From Wuchereria bancrofti (taxonomy: Eukaryota; Nematoda; Chromadorea; Rhabditida; Onchocercidae): a stretch of 64,000 bases of DNA. The DNA lies in NCBI GenBank assembly GCA_005281725.1, contig SSBO01000012.1, forward strand, positions 19,667,060-19,731,059, written 5' to 3'. The notes beneath the pieces were generated by a model, which was not told the origin of the DNA, ran no database searches, and saw only the letters and a list, made by a program, of their open reading frames with translations. Below, one piece after another: positions 51,101 through 64,000 of this stretch. The number at the start of each line of letters is the position of its first letter. Within the stretch, counting starts at the first letter, position 1. Position numbers and translations under genes: made by a program.

Positions 51101-54100
51101 TGTCAAAGAACAAAAAGAAAATAAAGTATACTGATTTTATTCAAAATTTTGCTTCTGTTTGAAATTTTGCTAGTCCATAAATTTGGTATTCAAGATAAAT
51201 TGTTTCACGCATTTGGATTTTAAATAATTTTTTCATATTTGTCTTATTTCAAATTGCTCGAATTTGTTAAGCGTCCTTTTGGAATATTCGATTTTTTCTT
51301 CTCGCCAGCTTTTTTCGATTATATGATTTGCTCAATGTCAATTTATCATTAAACTTTTTCTTTTTGATATTTCAACAAATATTTTTTTCATAATTTTCTT
51401 CCATCGCTTGCAAAAAGTTCAAAATTATTAATTTAGTGAAAAATTTTTTTCTTTTTTAAAAAATTTCAAAGCTCAAAATAAATCCATCTTTTTTTTAAAG
51501 GAGATTAAACAATTGGAAAAATCTTTCATTTCCTGTAATATATTTGATGGCTTTTTTACTGTCTATTTTAATTTGCTTATTTTGTTGACGAATATAATAT
51601 TAATGAAAAATTCCATTTCCTACTGTTGAATCACAACATATATTACTGTGATATTTTCATATTTATATGCCTAATTAAATTATTTCTTCATTTATTGCAA
51701 AAAAAATTTTATTATGAATAATTTAAAAAAAATTATTTGAAAATTTTTCAACTGATTCATTTCTAATACTGACGTATCTTATTGATAAAATTAAAGAAAC
51801 GATTTAAATCATTTTTATCAGAAAAATGAAATGACTGTAGCAAGAGTAAAATTTATGCTAAAAAAATTAATGAAATGATAGTTTTATGCATCATTTAAAT
51901 AAAATTTGACAGTGCATGTAAAATAAATAAATCGCCAAGATGATTCTTTTACCACTTTTCTCTCATTTTTGAGAAAAAACAAAAAAAGAGCATTTCGTCC
52001 TATTTCAGGATCTCAATTCTCTTTAATTTTTAAATTTAAAAATAAATTTAAGACTTTAAAAAAGTCGAATTTTTTAAAAATCTTTCAGATCAAGATTTTC
52101 TATTACATTAATGAATCCGAAAATTATTTTATACGTTTATGTTTCTCGAAAAAGTGAATTAAAATTTTTTTCCTTTTCAAATAATTGCAGAGTAAAGAAT
52201 GATTTATTTCCTCTTTTCTTGTTTGTTTGCTTTTTTCGCAAGTACGCATGTATATTAATTTATAATATAAAATACTTTTTTGAAGAATTTTTTAATTTTC
52301 TCTTGCAAATTTAAAAGAAATATTTTGCATGTTCTCTTAAAAAACATTTCTTATTGCTCATAAATTATCATACGGACCAATTTGGTCCTTTCATAATTTC
52401 TTTGCTTACATTTTTGCGTTTTAGCAGTAAAAGAAATACAAGAAAAAGGAAGAAGAAGGAGGAAATGAAAAAAAACGAATTATTATTATATTCTAAATTT
52501 TGATTTCCCAAATAACAACTTCTCTTAGTATGCAATTTGATTACATAATAAAAACAAATGAACGGAAGAATGAAAAAGTAAGTTACAATTTTATCGAGCA
52601 AATGTAAAATTTTCTCTGAAATTTGATTGCACAGCAAAAAAAAGGCAAATATTCAAAGTTTAAAATGAATACAACAAAATACAGGATGCATGCAAATCGA
52701 TGATTGTTTATGTGTGTGGCTAATTACAATGTTAAATGAAAAAGAGAAATAATAATAAGTTTTGCATGCTTTAAAATAAGTTATTGATTGATGAATTAAT
52801 TCTTAATTACTTTTCAGCATTACTGGTTTAATCGATATAATTATTAATAATAAATCTAGAAAGTGCTCAGTATATTAAAGTAATTTAGAAGTTATTGTCA
52901 TAAATTTACCTAATGGCAATAATGATAATAATAATGATAAAAATGACATAATTATGATTAAAACAATTGTTATCATTAGTAATGTGACAGAGAAAACAAT
53001 CATTGTTACAATTACAGTGATAATTTTGCCATCGTTTCCAACTATTATGCGCAGGAATTCTATTATTATTTGTTATTATTTAAGTATCTCATATGATAAA
53101 CAGCTGATGTTTGCATGAAAAGCTGATATGATATGTAAAAACTAAAACTTTTAGTCTTAAAAAACCGCAAAAATTTTTTAACAACTTTTAGTCTTAAAAA
53201 ATTGCAAAAATTATTTTCACATTTGTCTCCCATATTTTCTTATACTATCTTTTTCCTTCTTTCTATTTGTTTGAAATTTTTTTTTAAATCAAAATTTTAA
53301 ACTTTTAGAATTTTATTGCAAGATTTCAACAAATGTCCTGTTTACTTATCGATTAGGAATTACCAAATGACAATAGCCTGAGTACAATAAATATTTCTAA
53401 TCCATTCATAAATTATCTTAGTGATATTATCTTATTATAGTAAATATCCTTACTTTTTTTTTTAAAAAATAAAACCATAAATTCATATTGCATGAAATGA
53501 ATGACATGTGTCATCAGAATTATCAAGGATGTTATCATCAAAAATAATGATATTTACAAATAGTTATTAGGACTAACAAAAAAAACTTTATCAAGAAAAA
53601 CGGAGACAAAAAATGACCGGAACAAAATTATTTGCATTTATATCATATCTTATCATTGTCGATAAATGAACTGACAAATATACATGCTGCAATAGTAACT
53701 CAAGTAAAGATAATTTGTTTTTGCTTTTTGGAACTTGATTGATGTTTTTAATTATTATTTCAACTTTCTGATCGACTGTATCAAATCCTCATTTTAGCGT
53801 ATGATTTTATTCTTTTATTGTCTATATAATTCTCAATTTAAAAAAAAAAAAAACAAAATAAAATATTTAAATTCCGTCTATCTGCGCATGTTTTTATTTT
53901 TTGAAATACTTTCATTAAGTGACAATTAATTAACAAAGCAATTACTTTGCTCATATTTTTCATTTATAGAAGTTTTTTTTTTTACTTCGACACTTTTTTC
54001 AATGAAATTTAATGTCAAAAATTGTTGCTACCAAAATGAAATTTTAAACCATTCAAAAAACTTCATTTCAATGACAGTTCAATTTCGAACATTAGTGAAG

Positions 54101-56626
54101 GAAAGTTTTCAATTTAATTTTGAAAATGTTTCTTTTCTGAATTTAATTTAAAAAAAATGTCTATTTTCAATTTTATTCCGGATGAAATTTTAATAAAAAG
54201 ATTTTTAATGCGGAATAAACTTGAACGAAATTTTTTATTTCAATTTTATAACTCAAACAAAATTCCTAACTCGTTTTTGCAATATATTTTCCTTTTTCAT
54301 TTCTTTTCTTTTCAATTTCATCGTACATGGTTTTATTTGACTAGTTATAAACTTCAATTCTAAAAAGATCTAAAAATTTAATCCAGTTTTTTTTTTTTTT
54401 TTTAAATAAAACAAAACAAAATAAACTTATGTACTATCATTTATTTCAATCATATTTATCCATAAAATGAACTTCATGACGTTTTCCTCCTAGCATTCTC
54501 AACTCGTTATCCTTCAATCATTATCCATACTTCATTTCATTTCATTTCACTTTCCTCTTCCTCCTACTTTTTCCTCAAAATCAATAGTGCAGAAAAGAAA
54601 AATGAAAAAGAGAAATGAATTGTAAACGAAATATTGCAATAATAAAAAAAAAACAAAGAAAGGAAAAAAAGAGAGGAAAAATATATATAAAGAGAGAAAA
54701 TTGGAAATCAATTTCTACCTTTTTTCTTCCATTCTCTTTTCCTTTCTTTCATGTTATTTATAATGCTAAGAAAAAAATTTATAAAATAACGAAATTGAAA
54801 GTCAGTGTTTACCTCCCATTTTCATTTCTATTTCGTTCATCTTATTTTTGGATGGAGGAAAAAAAGTGAAACCTTCTATAAATTTATTTAAAAAACAGGA
54901 GAAATGGTTATACTTATTTGAGTTTAGTAATTTCATCTTTCTTTTTCCCGCAAATTAAATAGAAATTAAAAAAGTAGAATAAAATAAATGTGGACACACA
55001 CAGACAACAAATGCATGAAGAATCACAAATACTTTAAAAGTTGGGGAAAACAAAAATTAAAAAAGAGAAAAGAGGAAAAAAGACAGAATTAGAAAAAGGA
55101 GAAAAAAAGTACTTCTTTTAATCCGTTGGGATAATTTTTGATTGAAAACAAAAAATTGAAGCCATAGAATTTGATAAAAAAAGAAGTTAAATAAATAAAA
55201 AAAGCGAAAGATAATTTAGACTAGAAGAAAACAAAAAAAAAAAAAACTCGGAAAAATGACTCGTATTCATTTATTTACTTTATGTTTTTTCTTTTGATAC
55301 TTATTTTTTTCTTCCTCCTTTCTTATCCCTCTTTTCTTAACTTTGTTCTTCTTTAATTTTAAAGTGAACAAAAGAAACGAGAGCTTTTTAATTTGTAAAT
55401 TTTGCTGTCCAAATTGCTTCAGTAAATTTTATGTAATTTATAAAATTTGATTGTGTGTGCTATTTTCTCGTTTATTATTATTAAATTTTGAATAAAATTG
55501 AAATTAGCGGTTGATAATTTGTTTCCATTTCACATTTCATTCGTACTATCTCATTTATTTTTGCTTTCCAAGCGAAGCAAAAAGAAAGGAAAAGAATAAT
55601 GAGTGTGATTTCCAAGCTCAAACCCTTTTGAAAGTTTAAAGCCACAATTCAAAAAAAAAAAATCCACAAATTAAAGATCTTATTACAATCTATGATTACA
55701 AGATAACGAAAACAAAGAACAATGATAAAGTTTAAAAGTTCGCGAAAACCTTTCAACAAATGTTTCAAAAAAAAAAACGAAAAATAACAATCAAATTTGA
55801 ATATGAATTTCGTCTAATTCAAAATTCACTCTATAAACATTTCAAATTCGATGTTAAAAATTTTATTTTCCAACATTCATTGTTCTTCAATTAGATAATT
55901 TCATGGCTGAGAATAACTGAGAGGAAACAGTTGAATTTTTTGATCATAGCTTAAATCTTTTTTCTTTTCCTTTTTTTTTTGAAATTTTCGCCTGATTATT
56001 TCGAAAAATTTTTTTCTGGTTCAGGTTTTTTTCCGATATATGTTGGAAAGCTGTTGAAGTGAAATGAATAGATTAAATTTTTTAAACATTCGTAGAAAGG
56101 TGTTTTTATTGCATAAATCATAAAAGCTTAATTTTTTCAAAGAATTTATCTGCTCGAAAATTGAAACCGATTTGAATAAGTTTAATTTAGCATTCGAATT
56201 TCTCAATTAAAATTGATGAAATTTTATAATCTTTTTTTCGGGGTTGTTGAAATATTTGCACCAAATTTGAATACACATCAATGGTATGGAATTTTGTGGC
56301 AAAATACAAATTTTGTTATGCCATTAAGAAAGAACGAAGAAATGAAATAAAACAAAAGAAAAAAAAAAGTATTGTAGAAGAAAGAATGGACATATTCCAT
56401 TTTAAAATGACTAGCAAAATCTAAGTAATAAAATAAGAATGAATGCCAATTTAATTCACATTTTTCAACTAATAAACAGCGATATATATTATACTGTAAA
56501 GATTATTAATCGAATTATTAGCAGCAGCAGCAATAGTTATTAGCAGATTTATTTGCATATTCTTGTTCCATAGATAGTTTAAACTAATTTTTTTCCAATA
56601 TGATAAATTAATGAACAAATGCTAAC
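51101..56626. other. AT-rich gene-poor stretch
   Basis: No exon chain or conserved peptide could be found on either strand. Many A and T homopolymers (for example 54387-54403) and short open frames dominated by Phe, Lys, Asn and Ile, which are composition artefacts. Confidence 0.5.
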
Positions 56627-57052
56627 TGCTATTATTATTAAAATTACCATTACTTATATTATTTTTACTATTGTCATTATCAACACTTTTACTGCTATTG
56701 TTAATGATTATTATTATCGTTATTATTACTGTTATAGGTATAGGTATTAATATCAAAATCGCTATTTCTACTGTTTCCTACTTTCTACTATAATAATATT
56801 CATTATTCATTACTTATTATTATTGTTATTTATTATTATTCACTATTCATTTTTATTATTTATTATTATTGTTATTATTTATTTATTAATTATTGTTATT
56901 ATTATATTATAATAACAATTATTATTCATTATTTAGTATTTTATTATTATTAATATTATCGCTATTATTAATGTTATTATATTCCTACTTTATTATTATT
57001 TTTGTTATTGCTGTTGTTATTAATTACTATCACTATTATCGTTATCAAATCG
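56627..57052. repeat. Long degenerate (TTA)n microsatellite
   Basis: About 430 bases of ATT/TTA triplets with ACT, GTT and ATC variants. The hydrophobic open frame across 56893-57078 is an artefact of this repeat. Confidence 0.9.
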
Positions 57053-57589
57053 CTAATAGTTTTTCGGCACTTTTTTAACTTCAATATTTACATGTAATTA
57101 TTCAAATATTATCAATTAGTAGAAAAGAGAAATAAACAATTCAGCGATTAGTCATAAATTTAAGTGAAAGTGAAAACAGAAAATGACAAACAAAAAAACG
57201 CGTTTAATTAGTTCAATACTTATTTAAATTTGATAAAATACGTTTGTACATATCTTTTCAATGCTATGTGTGTCTGCATGTCTGTCTCTCTTCTATCTAT
57301 ACATAAATAAGCTCAGATATTATAAAATAAAAGAAAAATAAACGAAAAAAAAAAGTAAATCGATTGGGATGAAAAAGACTAAGAAGAATAAACAAAGACA
57401 GAGAGAGAGAGAGAAGTGGTAGCGTAATAAGATATCCGGATAATCATTAGCTATAAGTCGGCAAGTTTTCATTTCCGGTTACATAACATAACCTTTTGAA
57501 TTTTTTTTTTTTTGATCTATCTTATATTGGGTTAAAATTCTCTCTCATATTGTTTCATTTATGCTCTCATCTTTTCTCTCTCATTTCTT

Positions 57590-57591
<2 letters not shown>

Positions 57592-57622
<31 letters not shown>
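57592..57622. repeat. (CT)n microsatellite
   Basis: About 15 CT dinucleotides with one CC interruption, preceded by further CT-rich sequence from 57538. Confidence 0.9.
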
Positions 57623-58545
57623 TTTATATTGTTCGCCTTTTATGATAAATAATTGAAGAATTAATCTTTATGTTAATCTTTACGAGAATTAAATTTAATC
57701 TTTATTGTTGAAAATTTCAAATTTGAATCATATATCAATTTATCGGATATAGAAATTAATTAGTAATAAATAGTGGTAGTAATGGGTGTTAAAGTAGAGT
57801 AAGACTAATTGTATATTTGAATGTTGATTTTTATAACAGTTATTACGATATATTTTAATTGCAACTAATTTAATCTCTATATTCCTTACTGTTATAATTA
57901 ATTGTTTGCATGTTAAAACAATTGAAATGGAATAATTAAATATATTATATCCGTAAAAAATATCGTATCATACCATATGTATTAATCGTTTAAGCAACTT
58001 CAAGTGAATGCCATTAAATTAATTACAGCTGGATATGAAATTAGCAAAAGCTATACTTGAAAGTTTATGAAATGAATTGAAAGAACTATAATTCTTTATA
58101 AAAATAACCTTATAAAATTATTAGTATTATCGACTTTTAAGTAAAGCAATATTGATTGAATTGTTTTTTCACAAAATAAGTGTTAAATTTACAAATTATA
58201 CGAAATGGGAAATGTTATAATAATTATTTGAATTGTCAGAAAAAAATGAAAAATTTTAAAATACAACAGAGAAGTGAATAATTATATTTGGTATTCAATA
58301 CTCAATAATCAACAAGTTTTGAGATATCGTTTTTACATGTATTATTGTCATAATTGTCATTGTTAATCAATCGCTTATAGCAGAAGCAATAATTGATGAG
58401 AGATTTTTATCAAAACTTTTAATCATAGAAGGTTATCGCTACAGTAACTATTTTAATGCGACATTTTTTATTTATTTTGAACAAAAGGTACAAAATGATT
58501 GAAATATTTTGTGGCTTTAATCACTCATGTTTTATCAAAATTTTT

Positions 58546-58592
58546 GGTATAATCATGATTAATAACAGCGATGGTATAATCATGATTAATAA
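58546..58592. repeat. 27-bp tandem duplication
   Basis: GGTATAATCATGATTAATAA is repeated after 27 bases; the second unit is partial. The core ATCATGAT is self-complementary. Confidence 0.85.
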
Positions 58593-59734
58593 TATAACTA
58601 AAAATGTAGTTATATTCGTATAAAATATATTTACTCTTATTTCCACTCTTCGGGAAGGTAAGGAAAAAATGAAATTGAAGAAATGACAAGGTAATGATTT
58701 TTGAAAATTTCAATTGAAAATATAAATGCATTTAGTTCTAAGATAATAAAACTGCATAACTTACATTGCATTGCACCACATCAACGGTTATTTATTCATT
58801 TTCGCTTTATCCTTCTAAAATTATTTCATAAAAAAATTCTCTCATCTGCATATTATGCATAACTTACCTACATATACTAAATTCAAAGTATATATAATAG
58901 CAATTACAGGATAGTTCTTCTCTAATTAATCTTGCTAATTAATTATGCATTCATTTGTTATAATAGATGATTCTCAGTAATGTATTCTGGATTCTGGCAT
59001 AGTACATGTCAAGTTATAAATTATGAAGTTATCAATATGATAACATACAAGTTTTTGTAAATAGCATGCATGTTTTGCAAACATCTCTGATTGTTCTTGC
59101 AATTAATTTTCAAAATTATCAATTGTTTTTTTAAGTTTTTTCTAGCTAAATAAAAGCTAAATAAGATTTTTTGTGCTAAGTAAATTTAGAATTGGTTTAG
59201 GAATTGAAAATTTGTTACACAAAGCCAATTGATAATTTTCAAAATTCCAAATTGGACGAGAATTACCATTCGGTATGTACTATTTCAATTATAAGTTGCA
59301 CCCAATAATAGTGATCGATAATCCAAAGTTATCAACGATTTACTAGTGATCAGTAGTATTAAACTGCTAGTAATCACTGATCTCTGATATGTCATCAGTG
59401 ATTTTTAGCGATGTAATTAATGGTGACCGATAATGCAAAATTATTATTGATCTCTAAGTATCGATGACAGAAAGTTTTAAATAACGTCTAATAAAGAACG
59501 ATTGAAAAAAATAGTTGAGCTTCAATGAATTCAAAATTTTTGGTTTCCATTTATTGCTGTCATGTCAGTGATCAAATTATATGAAACGTATGTAAAATCC
59601 TTAAAATGACGTGAAATTTATCAAAATCGTTGAGGGATGAAAGATTAGTTTTTTTTTTTTTTCAATTTCACTTCCTTATAAGACTGACCCAAAAGTATCA
59701 CGAAAAATGTTTCACATAGTCGATGCTTTTGTGT

Positions 59735-60020
59735 TGTCACAGTACCTTTAAATATTTATTGCATTAATGTCGCAGTAGTTTAAGATATTTATTGTCTTAC
59801 TATTTTAGTAGTTTCACATGTTTGGGCTTTTAATGTTGCAGTACTTTAAAATAGTTATTTTTTTTTTACTTTAAAATGGCTTAACGTTACAGTAGTTTTA
59901 GATGTTTATTGTCTTAATGTTAGGTGCTTTAAATTCTCACTGTCCTAATTTTTTTAACACTTTTAGATGTTCACTCTCTTATAAGTTCTATTGATTCACT
60001 CTCTTATAAGTTCTATTGAT
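59735..60020. repeat. Degenerate minisatellite plus 25-bp tandem duplication
   Basis: Diverged units of the type GCAGTAGTTTAAGATATTTA followed by TTGTCTTAAT recur at irregular 40-60 base spacing. The array ends with an exact two-copy 25-bp repeat, TCACTCTCTTATAAGTTCTA plus TTGAT, at 59971-59995 and 59996-60020. Confidence 0.75.
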
Positions 60021-61481
60021 TATTATCATTTATCACTTTCATCCTGTTCCAATTTTCGACTTTCTCCTTTTGGATTCCTTTCCTTTAATAATTTGCATTT
60101 CATCTTGAGCGCTTATCTTTTGCACAAAACAATTTATTAAAAAATTAAATCTCTTAATAAATCGTTTTGTCTTTTCTCATTAATTCTTTCTGAATTAACT
60201 TTATCATCGACTGGATTAATTTCTTTGAAACCACTTATTTGATGATAGAGTTTTAAGAGTAATTACTGTTTTAAGCACTATTTGTACCAAATTATTAACT
60301 ATCTTACATCATTTTTTCACTTTCAATTTTTTTATTTTTTACACAAATATTTCGCTATTAATTAAAGAGGAAAATTTTGATATCTAAAAATGTATTTTTT
60401 TATTTTTCCGAAAAAAGAACAAAAAGTGAAGAATTCGGATGATTCATTCTATTTTTTGCACAAAAATTCCGCTATTAATTAAAGAGTAAAATTTTGATTA
60501 ATTATTGAAAGGATAAAAGTATGTAAATGAATCAATCAATGACTTTGTGAAGCAGTCCAAAAAAAAAATAAGAAAAAAAGGAAAAAACAAGAAAAGGAAT
60601 AAGTTTTGAAAATTAAAAAAAAATTGAAGTTTCTATTTCAAAAATGTAAACACAGATCAATTGAAATATTACTTGTAACATGAATAGAAATGAATTTATT
60701 TATTCTGAATCAGCCAAATTTAATCACTGACTTGTTTTTGTTTTACATAATATAATCGATATTAACATGTGTAAATAATTGCTTTCCTTTTTTAATGATT
60801 GAATAATAGCTTCATCCTAAGCCATATTCCATTCTTTTCAATTTTTCTTGACATTTGTAAATTACTTCTTTTCATTTCTTTTTTTCTTCTCTTTTGAATA
60901 ATTTAGCATTTCAAGTAATAGTAAGTTTCTGTTACAAAAAAAAGTTTAAAAATTCTAATTTTAATGAAATAAAACCAGAAAATGATAACAGAAATAAAAA
61001 TATCTTAAAATAAATATAAGTGATTTGGATAAATAAAATTGACAGGTTGCTGAACGAAACGATGATAATGATGATTATCTTTATTTGCATTGGAAAAAGT
61101 GATAATAATTATGATAATGCGAATAATACATGATATTCAAATTTTAACACTTTCCATTTGTATATTTCAATATGTAGGAAAGATTTTTTCCACGAAAACA
61201 CTTACAGTAAATAAAATAATGTCAAAATAAATTTAAAATATACATTGTCGTGCGTCAATTGCTATTCTATTCACTTAGCTTAATCATTAATACTTATTAA
61301 TATCGGGAGTTTATATTAAACGTAGTAAACTTTCATCATCACAATATGCCACACTTATTGTTGCAGTACGTTACTATAATACAGTACCATAGTATACTAA
61401 ACTTTTCAAAGTGACATACTGTATAGAGTACGGTAAGTTAAAAAATTGTGCTAAAACAAGGGATAAAGGAAAAAGGACAAA
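60021..61481. other. AT-rich gene-poor stretch with an imperfect direct repeat
   Basis: A block containing CGCTATTAATTAAAGAG occurs at about 60336-60398 and again at about 60452-60510 (there CCGCTATTAATTAAAGAG), with similar flanks. No gene supported. Confidence 0.5.
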
Positions 61482-61667
61482 ATGAATTATCAACGATTTT
61501 TCTTTCTTGCAATTTGTTATTTGTCTTTTCCACCTATTTTTTTTAAAGTTTTTCTCGTATCGAAATTACTTTTTGAAATGCTTTCAAATGTTGAAGGAAC
61601 TGCTTGGTTAAAATTTTTAAAAATTCCTCATCAAATGCGTTTATTTCGGATAAAACATTCTGGGTAA
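61482..61667 (+). CDS. Candidate first exon or small protein (unsupported by homology)
   Basis: An open frame of 61 codons from ATG, ending at TAA. The N terminus is hydrophobic and aromatic (YQRFFFLAICYLSF), like a signal peptide or anchor, and the C-terminal part (EGTAWLKFLKIPHQMRLFR) is less biased than the local noise. A donor-like GGGTAATT near the stop means it could be a 5' exon ending at 61663 rather than a complete gene. No family recognised and no downstream partner exon found. Confidence 0.25.
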   Translation: MNYQRFFFLAICYLSFPPIFFKVFLVSKLLFEMLSNVEGTAWLKFLKIPHQMRLFRIKHSG

Positions 61668-63121
61668 TTGGAAAAAAGAAATTGAGGAAAATATAAATTA
61701 GGCTATTTAAGGGAAATTACTAATAAAAGGTTTAAATTAATAGTTATATTTATTAGTGAAAAGTATTTATTAAAAAGCTAAAATACTAAAAATTTTTGCT
61801 TATTTTTAAACCTAATTTCATTGAAAAGAAAGTTTGATAATTGATTTTTAATCGAAAAATTTTTCCAAAGCAATTTTGACAAACATTATAATAAGAAAAT
61901 ATGATTTTTTCGGAAATAAGCTCAAATTAATTGAATTTTCAATAATTTCCTTTCCATTTTTGTTAAGTAATAGCAAATTAATTAATCATGTCGAGAACAG
62001 AATCAGATAAAAATCGAAAGTCAAAAAAAGCAAAAATAAAGTAAAATTTAATTAGAATTTTGCAAAATAGAATTTATAATAATTCAAACAGTATTCTTTT
62101 TTATAAAAGTTTCGAGTCAAAAAATTATATTTTAAAAAAAGAAAATAGGAAGAAATATAAAATTTTCCTTAAGCACTTAGCACGATGAAAATTATTTATG
62201 TAATGAAAACAGAAAAAAAACTAGAAAAGAAAGAGTATTAGTGCTATTTTCATCCTTCTTTACTTTTTTTTAATAAAATAGAGAAGTGAAAGGTTCGATT
62301 AACGAATTTGTAAAAATTGTTAAAGATATTTTTTCAAACAACAGCATAATTTCTTTTCGAAATTTCAGAAAGTATTATGCTGTTATTGAAATTGTTTAGA
62401 AATGCCACATTTTTAAAGTCATAGTGTATTTGTTAATAACTGCTTAACTGTTACACTACTTAATTTAAAAAAGTTATTAATACATATTTTTAGTACATGT
62501 ATTTAAAAAACAATAAATATGAAATCATTTGTGGAATTATTTCTGTATAATATTTAGTCTTTTTTTTATTTTTTTTTTTTAAATATATTTGTTTAAATCA
62601 TATTTTTTTAAGATTTGAATATTTTATTCGCATTTCTCAAAGAATATGATAAATATATTTCATAGGAATTGCTGGATTGTTGCATTATTCATCAAATTGT
62701 TTCCAGTTTATTTGCTATTTTCGATTTATTGCTGATTTATAAATTATTGAATGCTCATTAGCACTTAAGAAATTACTGTAAAGTTATAAAATTGATTAGC
62801 TTAGTGGTAATTCATTTAGATTTATTCTTGATCTATTGAAAATGATTTTATGCTGTTTTTTTTCTAAAAAATTTTTCTGAAATCACTGCTAGTCTATGTT
62901 AAGATAATTATCTGTTTATGGAAATATTAGCATTTCATAAATAATTTTAATCGATTTCATTATTCTTTTTAAAATTTATATTGATGTTTTATATTACTTT
63001 AAAATTTAGAAAATATTTCAATTTAATTACTGATGCCTACAATTTGCAGTCGATCGTTTCTCAGGATTTTTCTCAAACACAAAATGCTGTTGTGTCATTA
63101 AGTTTTGACCGGTTTGCTCAT
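61668..63121. other. AT-rich gene-poor stretch
   Basis: No gene or structured RNA could be supported. Confidence 0.45.
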
Positions 63122-63191
63122 TTCATTCATTCATTCATTCATTCATTCATTCATTCATTCATTCATTCATTCATTCTTTCATTCATTCATT
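63122..63191. repeat. (ATTC)n microsatellite running into an N gap
   Basis: Tetranucleotide repeat of about 17 units, truncated by the gap. Confidence 0.95.
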
Positions 63192-63516
63192 NNNNNNNNN
63201 NNNNNNNNNNNNNNNNNNNNNNNNNNNNNNNNNNNNNNNNNNNNNNNNNNNNNNNNNNNNNNNNNNNNNNNNNNNNNNNNNNNNNNNNNNNNNNNNNNNN
63301 NNNNNNNNNNNNNNNNNNNNNNNNNNNNNNNNNNNNNNNNNNNNNNNNNNNNNNNNNNNNNNNNNNNNNNNNNNNNNNNNNNNNNNNNNNNNNNNNNNNN
63401 NNNNNNNNNNNNNNNNNNNNNNNNNNNNNNNNNNNNNNNNNNNNNNNNNNNNNNNNNNNNNNNNNNNNNNNNNNNNNNNNNNNNNNNNNNNNNNNNNNNN
63501 NNNNNNNNNNNNNNNN
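63192..63516. other. Assembly gap, 325 N
   Basis: Gap inside simple-sequence repeat. The predicted frames across it are meaningless. Confidence 1.
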
Positions 63517-63620
63517 CATTTCATTTCATTTCATTTCATTTCATTTCATTTCATTTCATTTCATTTCATTTCATTTCATTTCATTTCATTTCATTTCATT
63601 TCATTTCATTTCATTTCATT
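63517..63620. repeat. (CATTT)n microsatellite
   Basis: Pentanucleotide repeat of about 20 perfect units starting at the gap edge, different in period from the repeat on the left side. Confidence 0.95.
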
Positions 63621-64000
63621 CTTCATTTATTTTTTTTTTCTTTTCAACTTCGTCACTTATGAAAAATTACTGTGTGAGACAATTTAATAATGATGAATCA
63701 TGAAATTTTTGGGACTGTTCATACTTCTTTTCTTTTTCTATTTTGTGGATTTCTTTTAAATAAAAAGTATTATATTAAATTTTTGACAGTACACTTTCTT
63801 AAAATGAATTATTCATAAAGTTAAATAAACTTTTCTACTCATTACATTCATTTAACTTTAACCTACCGGATAAGTCATACAAAAAAAGAAAATGAAAACA
63901 TGTTTAATTTTTTGATATTTCAAACCTGAACTAAAATTTAAACTATTTTTTAAATTGTATGCAATAGTATTTTGTTGATTTTCCTTCAAAAATGAATTAT
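63621..64000. other. AT-rich window end, no gene supported
   Basis: Nothing beyond short A/T homopolymers is visible. Confidence 0.5.

Larger units (their letters stand above)
57053..59734. other. AT-rich gene-poor stretch
   Basis: No gene supported. Contains a (CT)n tract and a 27-bp tandem repeat listed separately, plus loosely palindromic GTGATC-rich sequence at about 59310-59410. Confidence 0.45.

Noticed and set aside
56893..57078. Hydrophobic 61-codon frame
   Set aside because: Produced entirely by the TTA microsatellite; composition artefact.
62981..63703. 240-codon open frame
   Set aside because: Mostly N and simple repeats (IHSF and HFISF units); not a gene.

Overview
The window is AT-rich, intron-dense eukaryotic nuclear DNA. 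Gene content, intron style (GT..TTTCAG, often several hundred bases), and CAG acceptors lying 2-5 bases before start codons, as for spliced-leader trans-splicing, point to a nematode, most likely a filarial/spirurid species; the exact species is inference. Three N runs show it is a draft scaffold. All gene models below were built by hand from splice signals, reading phase and family similarity.

Layout: (1) 126-252 (+), a possible last exon of a gene entering from the left. (2) 11296 to about 1046 (-), a TMF1/golgin-type coiled-coil protein in about 21 exons, converging on gene 1. Its largest intron holds, on the same strand, an intronless-coding PDK1-like protein kinase (5564-4578). (3) 12005-12078 (+), tRNA-Asn(GUU). 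(4) 22381-13922 (-), MSH4, the meiotic MutS homologue, 21 exons, 868 codons, with a GC-AG intron inside the Walker A motif. (5) 25269-30277 (+), a SMYD-family MYND/SET protein, 11 exons, 441 codons, head-to-head with MSH4. (6) 38038-50742 (+), a Golgi alpha-mannosidase II-type GH38 enzyme, 24 exons, about 1069 codons. Its first three exons are present twice, at 36459-37155 and 38038-38734, because of an exact 1578-bp duplication around a single N. One intron carries a chimeric nuclear rRNA pseudogene. (7) 50743-64000, about 13 kb with no gene I can support, holding simple repeats, degenerate minisatellites and a 325-base N gap.

The genes are unrelated housekeeping functions (Golgi tethering, Golgi N-glycan trimming, signalling, meiotic crossover, possible methylation) and form no operon or pathway. 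I found no phage, CRISPR, plasmid or intact transposon feature, and no convincing new multi-gene system. The points most worth checking are the nested kinase with an in-phase acceptor, the SMYD protein lacking SAM-binding elements, recurrent AAG acceptors, the GC-AG intron in MSH4, the rRNA chimera, and two gap-flanking duplications that look like assembly errors.
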